Origin: Chondrus crispus
Taxonomy: Eukaryota; Rhodophyta; Florideophyceae; Gigartinales; Gigartinaceae
NCBI RefSeq assembly: GCF_000350225.1
Contig: NW_005179049.1
Coordinates: 126,547 to 190,546, forward strand
Reading direction: 5' to 3'
Length of the DNA: 64,000 nt
A program made the position numbers and the translations under genes. Position 1 is the stretch's first letter; every line of letters starts with the position of its first letter. The notes beneath the pieces were generated by a model. It was not told where the DNA came from. It searched no databases and saw only the letters and a list, made by a program, of their open reading frames with translations. Positions 21,324-33,396 of this stretch are shown here, one piece after another.

Positions 21324-21939
21324 TCAATCACGGCGTTGGCGCTTGGCAGAGGGCTCCGCTCCCCGCACCGCCGCGCTGGCGGGATCAGCATCAACTGCAT
21401 CGTACGGTCTCTTCGCGGACACCTGCTTGCTCAAGACGGCGAGGTGGTCCCGTGCCGCACGGATCCGCGCCATCGTCTCACTGCGCAGGAGATCCTCGCC
21501 GGTGTCGCGTTGGCGGATGGCAAACTGCAGGCCGGTCACCAGCGCCGTGAGCTGAGTCGCCTCGACCAGCCAGGCGCGCGCGGACTCCAAAGCCGCCGCG
21601 AGGGTGGTCGGTGCAGGGACATCCGCGTAGCCGCACTCCATCTGCAGAGCGCGCAGGGCGGCCTGCGCGTCCGGGACCAAGACGGGGGCTTCGTTCGCTG
21701 GTGCCACAGCCGGAGCTCCATTGGCCGCCACTGAGGGAGTCTGCGTCCCCGTCGCGGTCATTTCGCTGACGGGGAAGACGGCGGAGCCCGGCACCGATCC
21801 GGTAGCTACCGCAGGGAGGTTATCCCTCGCGGGCTCGACAGTAGGAACCTCGCCAGGGACCCCCACCGGGGCGGGGTCCGTGACCGGCCGGCAGTGTCAC
21901 CCGGCATTGGTAGAACCGGCGGGGTCCAAACGGGCGGAG
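21324..21939 (-). pseudogene. aORF of element G, C-terminal part (separated by insertion of element E)
   Basis: The minus-strand frame ends at TAG/TGA 21324. It encodes about 180 residues: a Pro/Ala/Val-rich stretch, then a helical part (ALRALQMECGYADV, LESARAWLVEATQL, RIRAARDHLAVLSKQ) and a basic tail (AKRQRRD). The helical part resembles the coiled coil of the F and J aORFs in position and in the pattern (T/L)-x-x-L-x-x-x-x-x-W followed by Arg/Gln/Asp-rich heptads, but identity is low. One frameshift at about 21885-21893 separates it from the segment reaching the insertion point at 21939. Its upstream part is at 36663-38252. Confidence 0.65.
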
Positions 21940-23170
21940 TGTAGTGCAATGTGCGTGTCAGAACGGAACCATGGTCCAACGGTCCAGCGAAAACACAACC
22001 AACAACAACAACCAACAAGAGTTGCCGACGGCACAGCCCTACGGAGTATCCGATTCTCCCTTTCCTTTTAAGTGGGTTTGCGGCCCACAGTAGCTCAAGT
22101 CCCTGACAGGGGGGGGGCAAAAGGAAGAGGCCCGCCCCGGAACGGATGGTGGTAGAGTCTTGTACAGGCAGTTGCTCGGCGAGTTCGGGGCGGTAATTAG
22201 GAAGCCTGGCCCGATGGGTCGTAAATCCAATGCTCGCGAAGCGCCTGTTACACCTTATACCCTTGATAAGGTCTTCGACGGGGGCGTCGCAACACAGCCC
22301 GTCGGGAAATAGCAAACACGTAGCAGCGCTACACCTCCGTACTGCCTGATTGCAAAGTACCGACACCGGAACGGTCGCAACCGGTATCCGATAGAACCAA
22401 CACTGTCCTGTATACACAACAGGACCTTCGAGGGAAACGTCGTTGCAACAGCCTCCGTCGGTGAACGTAAACAAGTAGCAGCGCTACACCCACGTGTCGC
22501 CCGATGGCAAAGACACCTACACCGGTCCGGTCGCAACCAAAGCCGATGGCACCAACAACAAACAAAAGAACCAACACAAGAGCCCGATGACTCAAGTCTA
22601 CACAATGCCGATCGCAATCAGGCACTTTGGAACCAACAAAAGATAAGGGAATAGAAATAGAGATAGAAATAGAAAAGGATAGGTGAAATAAAGGAAAAGG
22701 AAAGGGAACCTCCGAGCGCAAAGGATAACGTAATCTGTGGTAAAAGGGAGCGTCTTGGGAAAGACGGACTTCGACCAAGGCGATATTCAACTCTGGCAAC
22801 TCGGGTTCGATTGGGAAATAAAGGAAAAAGGAAGGGGACCCCCGAGCGCTGAAGGATGCCGTAGGCTTAGGTAAAAGGGAAAGTCTTGGTGGAGTCGGAC
22901 TTCGACCAAGGCGACATTCAACTCCGGCAACTCGGGTTACCTTTACTGACTTGGTGGTCAGAGGGCTAAGGTATATATCGCCTCGCCGGAGCCACTACAG
23001 TAGCTCTCAGCGCTAGATCCTAGATCTAATGTAATGTTAAATAACTAATATGCAACTAATTAATAATTAATAATTAAAATAATAAAGTGAAATGATTTCC
23101 ACTTTTGCTTGTCATACCCCATCATTTCCATTTCTTTTCACCCCCCTGTGCAGCCGCTTATTGCACTACA
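21940..23170 (-). repeat. 3' LTR of element E (1231 bp) with internal tandem duplication
   Basis: It is nearly identical to 35574-36662 but 142 bp longer. The extra length is mainly a tandem duplication of about 130 bp at 22686-22945: both copies contain CGAGCGC...GACGGACTTCGACCAAGGCGA and CAACTCGGGTT, but they differ from each other at many sites. The overlapping minus-strand ORFs inside are not taken as genes. Confidence 0.9.
22686..22945 (-). repeat. ~130 bp tandem duplication inside the 3' LTR of E
   Basis: Two adjacent units each start AAATAAAGGAAAA and end in GGCAACTCGGGTT. The second unit resembles the single unit in the 5' LTR (36311-36430). The first resembles the unit in the solo LTR at 38544-39588. 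The two may therefore come from different family members by recombination and not from a simple local duplication. Confidence 0.65.
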
Positions 23171-23184
23171 TATCCCCCTTCTGA
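23171..23184 (-). promoter_or_regulatory. Polypurine tract of element E
   Basis: On the minus strand AGAAGGGGGATA sits directly before TGTAGTGCAAT, the start of the 3' LTR. This fixes the transcription direction of the element as minus. Confidence 0.7.
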
Positions 23185-26100
23185 GCGCCCTTGCGCGACG
23201 CAACACCAACTTAAACTTTCCTGGTTCTCCTAACTCGCACTTCCCTCGTGCATCACGCCTCCGACTGAGGGTTGTCTTGTGCCGTCTCTTCTGTCTCTTC
23301 CACTTCCTTTACGCGAATCCGTCGCGGTGTGTGTAAGCAAGGGCAAGACGATAACCCCTCTTCATATATACTCGATTGATCCTCCTGTCAATCACGAGTG
23401 GGGTCCGCCCAATCCACAGGCGGGCTAAGGCCCTGCTCCAAACTCCGACAAAGTGTGCTTTCCATATAAGCCCTGTGCCTCCCGGGGTCTTCCTTCTCTG
23501 CCCCAGCTACCTTGCCTTGTCAGCATGTCCGATCCGGCTTTCCATCCGGGCTTCAATCCTCATTCCCCTATCCACCGATATCCCTCGCTGGATAAATTCC
23601 AAGATAAACCTATGCGTCAAAACCTTTGCCCTCTGCGCTGCAGCCGTGTGGTTGTCCTGCGGAGGTTCGCCTTAGTAGATAGTTCGGTGTCCAGGTATCT
23701 CTTAGCAACACGGACATTTCCGGAGTGCCGATCCTCGTGAAGCGGGCCTATTCTCTCGGCCTTCCGTCCCATCCTCCCCTTGCCTTGCGGTCAACTCTGT
23801 GGCTTCCTCTGTACGATCTCCGTCTCCGGCCACGCGTTCCGACGCGTTCAGACGAATCGTCAAAGCTCTCAGTTCCGTCCATTCACCTGCCGTCACAACT
23901 GACTTATTCGAGAGCAGACGACAATGTCGCTTTTCATCACCTTCCAAAATTCGCGGACCGCGTACACATATTTTGAAACGCTCCCTTTTCCTTTTCATTT
24001 TTTTCTTCTGCGTCCCATCACCGTGGTCGAATCTCCTGTTACCTTCTCCATTCTCTTTTCGTCGTGCGCCCCGCCAACGGCAGTTGCATCTTCCCTCCAT
24101 CCCTCACTCCTTCTCTTTTCCCGTTCATCAGCTTTCCGTGATACAGTGTGTCGCTGCGTTAGTTCCGCACCTCCTTGCCAACCTGTCCTACAGGTTCCTC
24201 AGCGGGGATGATTTTGTGAGAGTCGACTCCGCGTGTCGACTCGATCCTTTTTAGCACGCGTACGGGTACTTGTCCAGGTAGCCACGCATCAAAAATAAAC
24301 GAAAAGGCTATGTGTATTACGATCGTCGGCGGGACTGACCTCCTCTTTTCTCCTTCGTACGTCGCTGTCGTCGAGGATCGGGTTCATATCGTCACTGCCA
24401 AGGGGATGAGCATAACGCTTCCCTGTCTCCAAAGTGCCGCGCATGATCGTAAAAGTGTACTTGCCCAGTGGGCATGGCGTCAACATTGCCTCCCTCAACT
24501 ACGCATCATCCGCGTCAATGTAAGAAGGACCCTTCGACGTCCCAAAATTCATCCCTCGACAAATGTGCCTTCAATCCCTCGTAGGACGACAGCCTCACGC
24601 GGCACAGTCATTCTGACAATGCTTTGCTTTCCTTGGCTCGATGAGCAAGTTGCTTGTAATTTGCTTTGCAACTTTGAGATGGGGCGAGCTCCGGCTGTGT
24701 ACGGGTGAGCACGAATGGGCGGACTTGTTACAGTGGTGGTGTTTGTCCGTACGGCGTAACTCATCATCGATGTGCAACCCTCGTGACGTGGTAATCGTCA
24801 ACCGTGAGCAAAATTTTCCTCCCCTCGCATGATAGTCCTGGAACACGAGTACGTTGAAATTTTTCCAAAGAAAAGCCGGAGGTTTCCCTTACGTCAAAGA
24901 TCCTACTAAAGTTAGGAAAATTACGACAACGTCTGTAGTGCAATAATGGGCTCTGCAGGGGGATGAAAAGAAAGGAAAATATTTGGATTTGGATATGAAA
25001 AGTAGTCCGGGTTGGGGGGACACACGTGTGAATAATTGCACAGTTTTGATTTTTAATTATTTTATATTATTTAGTTAATTAGTTGGCATTAATTTTGCTG
25101 ACACTAGATTAGATCTAGGATCTAGCGCCGCGAGCTACTGTAGAGGCTCTGGCGGGGCGATATATACCTTAGCCCTCTGACTACCAAGTCAGTAAAGGTA
25201 ACCCGAGTTGCCAGAGTCTGATATCGCCTTGGTTGAAGTCCGTCTTTTACAAGACATTCCCTTTAACTACAGATTACTTTATTCTTTGCGCTCGGGGGTC
25301 CCCTTTTTTCCTTATGAATTTTCCTTTATTTCCCTATCCCTTTCTATCCCTAATTCTACCTATTCTTCCCTTATCTTGTGTTGGTGCCATCGGCCTCGGT
25401 TGCCACCGAACCGGTGTAGGTGTTTCGAGCCATCGGGCGACACAGTTGACGTAGCGCTGCTACTGTGACCCATTTTCCGACGGAGACTATTGCAACGACG
25501 TCTCTCTCGAAGGGATCCGTCGTAGTACGAGCCAGTGTTGGTACCATCGGTGTCGGTTGCGACCGAACCGGTGTAGGTGTTTCGAGCCATCGGGCGGCAC
25601 GGTTGACGTAGCGCTGCTACTTTCATTTCATCCCGTCGGGCTGCGTTGCGACGCCCCTGTCGAAGGCCTTGTCGCGTCACAAGGTGTCGAAGAAGCTCAA
25701 CGAGCATTGGCCTTACAACCCGGTGGAACCAGGGTACCTACGTACGCGCCCCACCCCACACTCGTCGAGCAGATCTCTTCGCAAGTCTCTACCACACCGA
25801 TCCCAAGCCGGGCTGTTTCTCTGTGCCCCCCCTATCAGAGATCTGAGCTACTACGAGTCACAAGCTCGTTTAAACGGAGAAGGGAGAGTCGGACACTCCG
25901 TAGCGCTGTGCCATCGGCAGATCTTCTTTTTGCTGCTGTTGTTGTTTTTCCTGGACCATCGGACCGCGGTCTCTGCCGGACAGGCGCATTGCACTACAAC
26001 GTCCCATACGACAAATGTCACTCATTCTCCTTTGTCGGTGCGATCATGCACCCATAGCCAACCTCGACGCGAGAATCGAGCAAGGGTCTTGTTCTTCAAT

Positions 26101-28793
26101 CCCTTCGTGAATGCGTGGACTTCTCAGCGTTACAGTATACGAGTTAGAGACACCAACCGCACTGGGTCGCAACGGACGTAGATGCCGAGGCTCGCGGCGC
26201 TACTGTCTGGATCGTATGAACTGGCTAACCAGCGGTGCTCCCTCTCTTCCCACTTTCTCTTTCTCCAGAATAGCGTCAGTGCCACTGACTTTGTCTCCGT
26301 CTCGTCCGAGGATTGATTCCCTTCTTCCTCGTTGACACGGTAGTTAGTATATTCCTTGTCGTGGCCTTCTCGCTCTACTCGTTGACAAATCGATGCGAGA
26401 ACCTGTACTCCTTAACTACAACAAAACCAAAACGAAAGGAAAACAGAAAAGGCGTGTGCTTGCGAGAGCGACTTTGTCCAAATGAAGGGGACAGTCGTCG
26501 CAGTTGCGGCACGTTGATGCACGCGTTTGACAGTTTCGCGCTAACTGCGGAGAAAATCGTCTCACTGCTGGCGATGCGTCGGCCTCACGATCGTGGTAGT
26601 AGTATGGTTGGCCGTCCCCGTGTGAGGTGGGACGTGACGCGTGGTTTGGGGAATATGACGGCTGCAGTGGACTATTGCGAGGTTCCCTCCTGGCTACCTT
26701 CGCTTTGGTCACACAAAGAAAATGTCTATCGGCGTCACGACTCATATTGAGTCAATGCGAAACGGCGGTAGTGTTCTTGTTGGTAGTTGCGTCGTTGAGA
26801 ACTCCTTGGCTTTGTCGAGGACGGGGGTGGGCTCGGTAGTGGTGAGCCCGTCTTCATGTTGAGCAACAACCGCGCTGCATCGCAACCAGTATTTTCTCTT
26901 ACAACACCGTCGTCCCTCGGAACTAAAAACACGCATGCAGACGTTGCCACGTGTCTCCACACTTTGTCACAACAAAATCCATCTTCCGATCGCGCGTGTT
27001 AGCGGCAATATTCCACTGCGAAGTCAATGAGGCTTCCCGCCCCTCGCCCATTCGCCTAAGCCGTACATCTTAGGTACCCCCTCGGTTCATGCAGTCGACA
27101 CTCGGAACGGTCTCCAAGCCTGCGGATAGTGAGGCATTCTGACGATCCACACTTAGTCTTCCGCGACACAACTCCAATGATCCAACCGTTCCCCTGGCAA
27201 CAACGATACCCCCGATCTCCTGCCCGACTCCAAACGTTTCCAACAAGCTTTCCCTCTGATTTCTCTCTCCGGCATCATCTTCCCAGATTTAACCAAGCCT
27301 GGGCCATACGGGCACTTCGTGAGCATCTCCATCAACCCTAGTCTCGGGACAGCGGCCTTCGTCACAACTAGAATTAATAATGAGGGTTCTGTTTTCGAAA
27401 CCGATGTTGCCTGTCCTTCAACCCCCTTCTTGTATGCAGTCCCCATATTTTTGTGTGAGGGATCTACTGTGTTCACCTCCCTTCCCTCGTCAATCAGTAG
27501 GAGATCACCCTCTCGAAAGGCCTCGCTTCCCCGGTGGAGGTGACTTGCATGTAGAAACACGAACGGTGATACTGTGCGCGAATAAGACTTGCAGATCGCT
27601 TTTCACAATCCTTTCCTTTCCAGCTCATGGAGACCACCTGGAGCACGTCATGCCGTCGGCACCATGATCCGAGCATCTTCTTTCACTTAGGTTCTTCTTA
27701 TTTCCCTCGCGTCTTCCCGGCGTGGTCCGGGGAGACGCCTCCATCCACAAAACAAAATAAAACAAAGCAGAACAGAAACCTGAAAACGACAATAAGAAAG
27801 AAAGGGGGTCATCGTTGTAAACTGGTAAGTACGCCGTTCGTGAAATGCGTTTGCGGGTGTGTCGGTCACAACCGTCTGACCAACAGGATCGTCCCATTTG
27901 GACGGCATCCCCTCTGGCGATTTCTCAATATCAAGTAGGCATGAACATTGTCCCTGTTCGAGGATCCTCTCGTTTGTTAAACGTCCGTTTCACGGCTTGT
28001 CGAGCCTGATCAACACATTCGAAGCGAGTTGACAAGGCCGGCGTTCGCTCTGATACCGCTCGCTCAATAGTTCGCTTTCGACACCCATTAAATTCTCAAA
28101 TAAATTACGCTTCACGCGCGTGTGAACCACTGATCCCATTCGTAATTTCACGGGCATCCGGCGATTGTGCGTGTGTGTTCCAAATGTGTGTAGTGCCTCA
28201 TCTCCTTCTGGCTCTATCTATGACGTAGGAACACCCGTCGTAGAGTCATGATCTCGTGCGTCTCTTAGCTCCTCCTCGGCCTTACCCTGAATGGCGAGAA
28301 TCCCGCGACGCGGGCGTCGACCGTAACCTTGTCAAAGGCGGAATTGATCTCGAAGATTATCGCCTCTTCAAGGTCCCCCTTGGACTCGTCATAGACTTGC
28401 TGACCGACCTCCGCGGTGCGGGGTCGTGTCCCTAACATCTCAAAAATAAAACGAAATGAAACAACACAAAAGCAATTACAAATAAAACAAAAACGAGACC
28501 GAACTGTTATGAAGGTAAGAGTGAAAAGGGGTGGATTATCCAGTCCATGTCCTTGTTCTTCCAGCATTCTTTCTTCGGTTCGCACATCCTTACGCGACTT
28601 CCGACCTGAGTATCTCATCACGACGTTCATCCTACTCGTGCGCGCGCTGCCTCTACTTGCGGGTGGCTATCTAAAGGTCCCTCACCTGGTTTGTTCCATC
28701 TCATCGTTCCCCTTTTCTTGACCCTCAGGTCGGCTCGCTCTGCCCAGTGCGGATTACCGCACTGACACTGACATGTGAAATTCTTGGTTACCG
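23185..28793 (-). other. Long 3' tail of element E, no recognisable protein
   Basis: About 5.6 kb between the end of pol and the 3' LTR, including a 1065 bp solo LTR (24934-25998). The plus strand is pyrimidine-rich in many places. Three A/C-rich tracts (26418-26455, 27755-27815, 28438-28500, with runs like AAAACAAAA) stand out. Only short ORFs occur on both strands, and none resembles a known family or the aORFs of F, J or G. In G and F this position holds the antisense ORF, so a fully decayed aORF or a long non-coding tail are both possible. Confidence 0.5.
24934..25998 (+). repeat. Solo LTR (family of E) inside the tail of element E
   Basis: TGTAGTGCAAT...ATTGCACTACA, 1065 bp, in the opposite orientation to the LTRs of E. 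It is flanked by perfect five-base duplications ACGTC at 24929-24933 and 25999-26003. A TATATA stretch lies near 25160. No internal region remains, so the element was lost by recombination between its two LTRs. Confidence 0.93.
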
Positions 28794-30375
28794 CTATCCT
28801 GATTGCGCTTGCGCGACCTGCACGGGCAAGGATAATCTTTTCCGTGGGAAATACGTGACGGCCGCGCTGCCGGGCAATTGCTCAATGGGTTCCCACGTTG
28901 CGTCCTTGAGGGTATACCCATACCATCTCACTTTGAGAATTAATTTCTCCCCGTCGTAGCCGTGGTCCACGATCTTGTCCATCACATACTCCTGACTCCC
29001 GGCTTCTTCTTCCTGTGTGTCCAACTGTCCGCCCCCCTTCCAAAGAGTCCGCGACTCATCCTCGTCCTGCCCTTCCGAACCTCTCATCTCTTGTAGACCG
29101 GGCGGGGTGCCCGTAGCTTCCTGATTTATCAACGGTCCGTCATCCACCCTATCCTTCGCTTGCCCGGCGGGTCCTTCTCGTTCTCCGTCTGTGTTGAGGA
29201 ATTGTAGCGCTTGTCGTAGCCCGACTATCGGCGTGTAGTCCATGGGACTAGGGGCTATTTCGACTCTATCTCGCGACACGCGCTCTTCCTGGTCGCCGAT
29301 GGCAATGACGACCGTATTCTCAGTTGACACCTTCACTTGATATGGACCTGTAGCCACTTGTGCCAACTTATGTTTCGGCTCGGTGGCCGTGCCTTGCTCT
29401 TTCCGAAGGAATACGTATGATCCTGAAGGGATGTCATACTTCGACTTGCGGAGCCTTGCGTCGAAATTTCGCTTGTAGCGCGCTTGTGCTTTCCGCAAGC
29501 TCTTACCAGCGCCTTTCATCAGGCTTTCCAACCACGACTGCCATTTTAGGTAGTACGCTCGATTCGAGCTAAATCCTTCCAAACTTGGCTGTGCTTGTAA
29601 CGCAGTGCTTCTCGGCGCCCGAGCTAACACCAGCTCGAAGGGCGCAATATTCGTAGTTCGATGCACTTGCGTGTTGTATGCGAACGTCACGTCGTCCCTA
29701 AATAGGTCCCAGTCCTTGGGATGCTCTCCAACATATTTTCGCAACGCGGAAGTCAGCGTGCGGTTAAACCTCTCAACTTGGCCGTTGGCTTGCCCGTGGT
29801 ACGTAGTCATGAACACATTGCGTATGCCGAGAATTCTACAGACGTTCAGAAAGAATCGGGCCGTGAATTGTGTTCCATTGTCGGTCCGTACACGAATACC
29901 CAATGGTGAACGAAGGCTTGTGCAATGTGTGCAGCTGATATCTTCTTCAACGGTACGGTGCGTACCAGTTTCGAGTATCGATCGCTGATCAAGAGAATAT
30001 ACCGATTTCCTCGTTTAGTAGCTCGCCGAGAATGTCGATGGCGACAAACTCCAGCGGAGCTTTGGGCGTGAACAGCTTCATTTCCTTCGTGTTTCTTCTT
30101 AACTTCACCCTTTCCCACGCGCATGCAGCGCAATTCTTCACGACTGCGTAGCAGTCTAGGGCCATCGTAGGCCAATAAAAATATCTTCTCAATGTCTTGT
30201 AAAGTTTCTTGCCTCCTGGGTGGCCTGCCAATTTTGCGTAGTGACTCAACCCTAGGACGCGGTCCCTTAACGATTGTGGTATTACCACTTGTACAAACTC
30301 CGCCACGGTACGGCATAGAGTTCCTTCGAGTTCCTCGGTCTCCATGCTTAACATTCTCACCTTTCCAGCGTCCAT
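28794..30375 (-). pseudogene. pol: Integrase and chromodomain of element E (two frameshifts)
   Basis: Three frames make up one integrase. 30375-29989 has the HHCC domain (LSHYAKLAGHPGG, CAACA) and the first catalytic Asp (FVAIDILGELL). A middle piece in the frame of 30316-29846 has NRYILLISDRYSKL. 29903-28794 has the second Asp (RTDNGTQF), an altered HGQANGQVERFNRTL with the Glu, the C-terminal domain (PSGSYVFLRKE) and a chromodomain near 28900-29000 (YVMDKIVDHGYD, KVRWYGYTLKDATWEP). Two frameshifts lie near 30000 and 29895. Motifs are well kept despite the breaks, so decay is recent relative to the divergence of the family. Confidence 0.88.
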
Positions 30376-32012
30376 TTCTTCCTTGATGCGGTTGCAGAAG
30401 GGGTCGACGGCTTGCTCGCGAATGAGCTCCTCCGGAATGAGAGCTTGGAATTGATCGAGGCGATCAGGGACGGCCCCCCCTCAAGAGCGAGGATGTCGTC
30501 TAGTGCGACAGAGTTGTCCTCGTCCTTCACTGTTCCCTCGGCCTGTTCCGCCATAAAGCATGGAATTTCGTCGTCGATTTCGTCGACGGTTTCTCCAGCG
30601 GTCCGTAGTCTTGACAGGGCATCTGCTTGGCTGTTAGCCTTGCCCTTCTTGTACTTGATTTCGAAATCAAATTCCGAGAGGCGGAGCCTCCATTGGATTA
30701 ATCTCCCGCTGGGGTCGGTTACGTTCATCAACCACCTCAATGAGGCATGGTCGGTATGCACAATGAAGTGCTTGCCATATAAATATGGTCTTAGAGTCTG
30801 TACGGCCCAAATTACCGCTAGACATTCTTTTTCTGATACAAAATAGTGTGTCTCGGCTGCGGCTAACGTTCTTGAAAAGAACCCGATGGGTTTACGTTGC
30901 GCATCCGGATGCGTTTGAAATAATGCAGCGCCGATTTGATAGTCGCTTGCATCAGTGTCTACCGAGTATGGTAGGTCCTTCTTCGGCAGCGCCAACACCA
31001 GCGGTGCCAAGATGGCGTCCTTGAGCTTATGAAAAGGTTTTTCGCACGGTTCGTCGAATCCTTCCAACTGGACCGGTTGTCTCTTCTTCAACAGTTGATT
31101 GAGCGGATGCGCAATTTTCGCGTAATGTGGGACAAACCTGCGGTAGACATTGCAGAGTCCCAAGAAGCTCCTGAGCTGGGTCTGCGTTTGAGGGTACCTC
31201 ACTTGTTCCAGTGGGGCGGTTCGCGCGGCTTCAACTTCCAATGTACCTGGCAGAACGACGTGGCCCAGGTACTTGATCTTTTCGACGAAAAATTCGCACT
31301 TGCGAAGCTTGAGCTTCACACCTGCCTTTTCCAATACAGACAGTATTTCGTCAACGTGGGCGACGTGCTCCTCCCAGGATTTGCTAAAGATGATGATATC
31401 ATCTAGATATACCCGACAGCATTTCCAGCGGAACGGAGAGAGCAGGATATCCATAGCTCTCTAAAACGCCGCTGGCGCATTGGTAAGCCCGAAGGGCATT
31501 CTTGAAAAACGGTAGAGACCTGAGTGACACGAAAAAGCTGTCTTGTCGCGGTTTGCTTCCCGAATAGGCATTTGCCAATACCCTGAAATCGCGTCTAACG
31601 CGGAAAAGACCTTGGTGTCTCCCAACGAGTCCAGACACTCATCCATGCGCGGCAAAGGGTACGTGTCCTTCACCGTTACCGCGTTTAACTTGCGATAGTG
31701 GACACAAAAGCGCATCAATCCGTCCGGCTTGGGCACTAATAAAACGGGCGACGCCCATTCTGACTGCCCCGGCTCCATGACTCCTGCTTCTAACATCTTC
31801 TGTACTTCTGCGTCCTCGACCTCCCGAGCCTTTGGACCGGCTCGGTAGGGAGCTCGTGCGATCGGCCTTGTATCCGGGCCCAGTTCAATCCGGTGGACCG
31901 CGGTGTTGATTTCACCAAGGGTCCCATCCCACATGCGGGAATATTTTTTTAGCATCCGACGGAATCTTTCGCACAGCCGGTCTGGCACGTGGCTCAGGTC
32001 GAGCTCCTCCAC
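30357..32012 (-). pseudogene. pol: Reverse transcriptase-RNase H of element E (one nonsense codon)
   Basis: One frame runs from 32012 to 30357 with a single TAG at 31461, where a Gln codon is expected in the NAPAAFQRAMDI-type motif (a C-to-T change). RT motifs: VMEPGQSEWASPVLLVPKPDG, RFCVHYRKLNAVT, YPLPRMDECLD, FSALDAISGYWQM, MPFGLTNAPAAF, catalytic YLDD (~31400). RNase H: DTDASDYQIGAAL, SEKECLAVIWAV, HTDHASLRWL, NSQADALSRL. The C-terminal linker leads toward integrase, which continues in another frame. Confidence 0.9.
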
Positions 32013-33147
32013 GTCCGGCGGGGAGGCTCAATCCGCCGCTCCGGCTTCGTAGTTGCAGTCGCAGAGAGCCCTTCCTCCCGTTCTTCTTGCTGGTCCTCGC
32101 GATCTTGTTCCGACGGTTTGCATCTTCTCTCGCCCGTAGGCGGCGGGGTAGAATTAGTAAATTTTACCTCATCCCTTCCTTGAATTCCAAGTACCTCACG
32201 AATGGTGGTATTGCTCTTGAGTACGGCCCTCGGGTGCGGTAGTAGTTCCGCCACCACTTGGCCTTTTTGAACCCTGACAGGGTAATTCCTAAAATTCGCA
32301 AGAAGCAATCTAAAAGGTTTGTCAGGCTCAACTTGGACTACACCGTTGGTGCTTACCAGTCCGTGCTTGTCGTATAGGGGTGTGTAGGGTTGAACGACGA
32401 CCAACCCAGTTCTCTTCGAGGTGCATTTGACCATGCGTTGCGTCCCTGGCCCAATGGTCGTGGCTCTGGCCACCTTCACCCTTGGGGAAATTCGCTCCCC
32501 TTTTGCATCGGTCTCGCCCTCTCCGGGAACCAAATGCTTCTTCGATCTTCTCGCCGAGAATCGCCGTACGATCGGAACCTCCGAGAAGTCCGCCAACTCA
32601 ACTGTCTTCTTTCGTGGGTAGATAGCCTGCACGAACCTATCGCAATAATCCGCTCCTAGATTAGGGGGACTGCGAGTTTTTCACAAACTATAAATTCAAC
32701 TGAAGCCACGAAACGTCCAAGTCTCACAGGCATTCTGAGTGTACCTAGAGTTCGAAGTGGCCTGTTGTTCGCATTGCCGATGTCTTGGGTCGGTCCGAAG
32801 GACACAAGAGTTTCCATTCCTGCGGGAAGCTCAGATCTCCAGATGAGATTAGGTCCCGCGCCGGTGTCCAACACGGACAGTACACGGCTCATAAATCCAA
32901 CCGTCGGTCCAATGTCCGCGAAGACTTTGTAGTTTTTCCTGGCAAGGACCAAAATCTTCTCAAAACATTCCCCGTGCTTGACCCTGTACCAGGGGCGTCG
33001 GACTTGCTCCAGCGGATCGTCCTTGCCTCTTCGCAGAATCTTCTTGACCCCAATGGGTCCTTTCGGGTTATCGATGATTCCAACTGTCTCCTCATCATCG
33101 ACTGCCTCCTTCACTGAAAGCGGGGAACGGAACTGGGTTCCGGACAC
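32013..33147 (-). pseudogene. pol: Protease and linker of element E
   Basis: The protease frame 33147-32656 carries the active site VLDTGAGPNLI (~32870) and ends in a stop after LAVPLI. The next piece (32632 to about 31994, another frame) continues with YPRKKTVELAD and a Lys/Arg- and Pro-rich linker up to RT. Both pieces are typical of Ty3/gypsy protease and the region before RT. At least one frameshift separates them. Confidence 0.8.
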
Positions 33148-33396
33148 GGTTCGCCGGACACGTGTCTCTCCTTTCGAATTTTTTTTGAAATTCCCCCCCT
33201 TAGTTTTCCTGTCGCCGCGGATTTCTTCTCCAATCCGACGACGGCCCCGCGGCCAGCCTTCCTGATGTTCGGTTCAAACTTTCGGCAAAGGCACTTGGTG
33301 TGCTCGCCGCCTGTGATTCGAACCACTCTTTTACCTTCAGGTAGCTTGTCGACGGAATTCCCAACCTCTCCATCGGGGAGAGCATCTTGTAGTTCT

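Noticed and set aside
21806..22474. Minus-strand ORF of 222 codons in the E LTR, also in other LTR copies
   Set aside because: It lies wholly in LTR sequence, is not kept open in all copies and has no recognisable domain.
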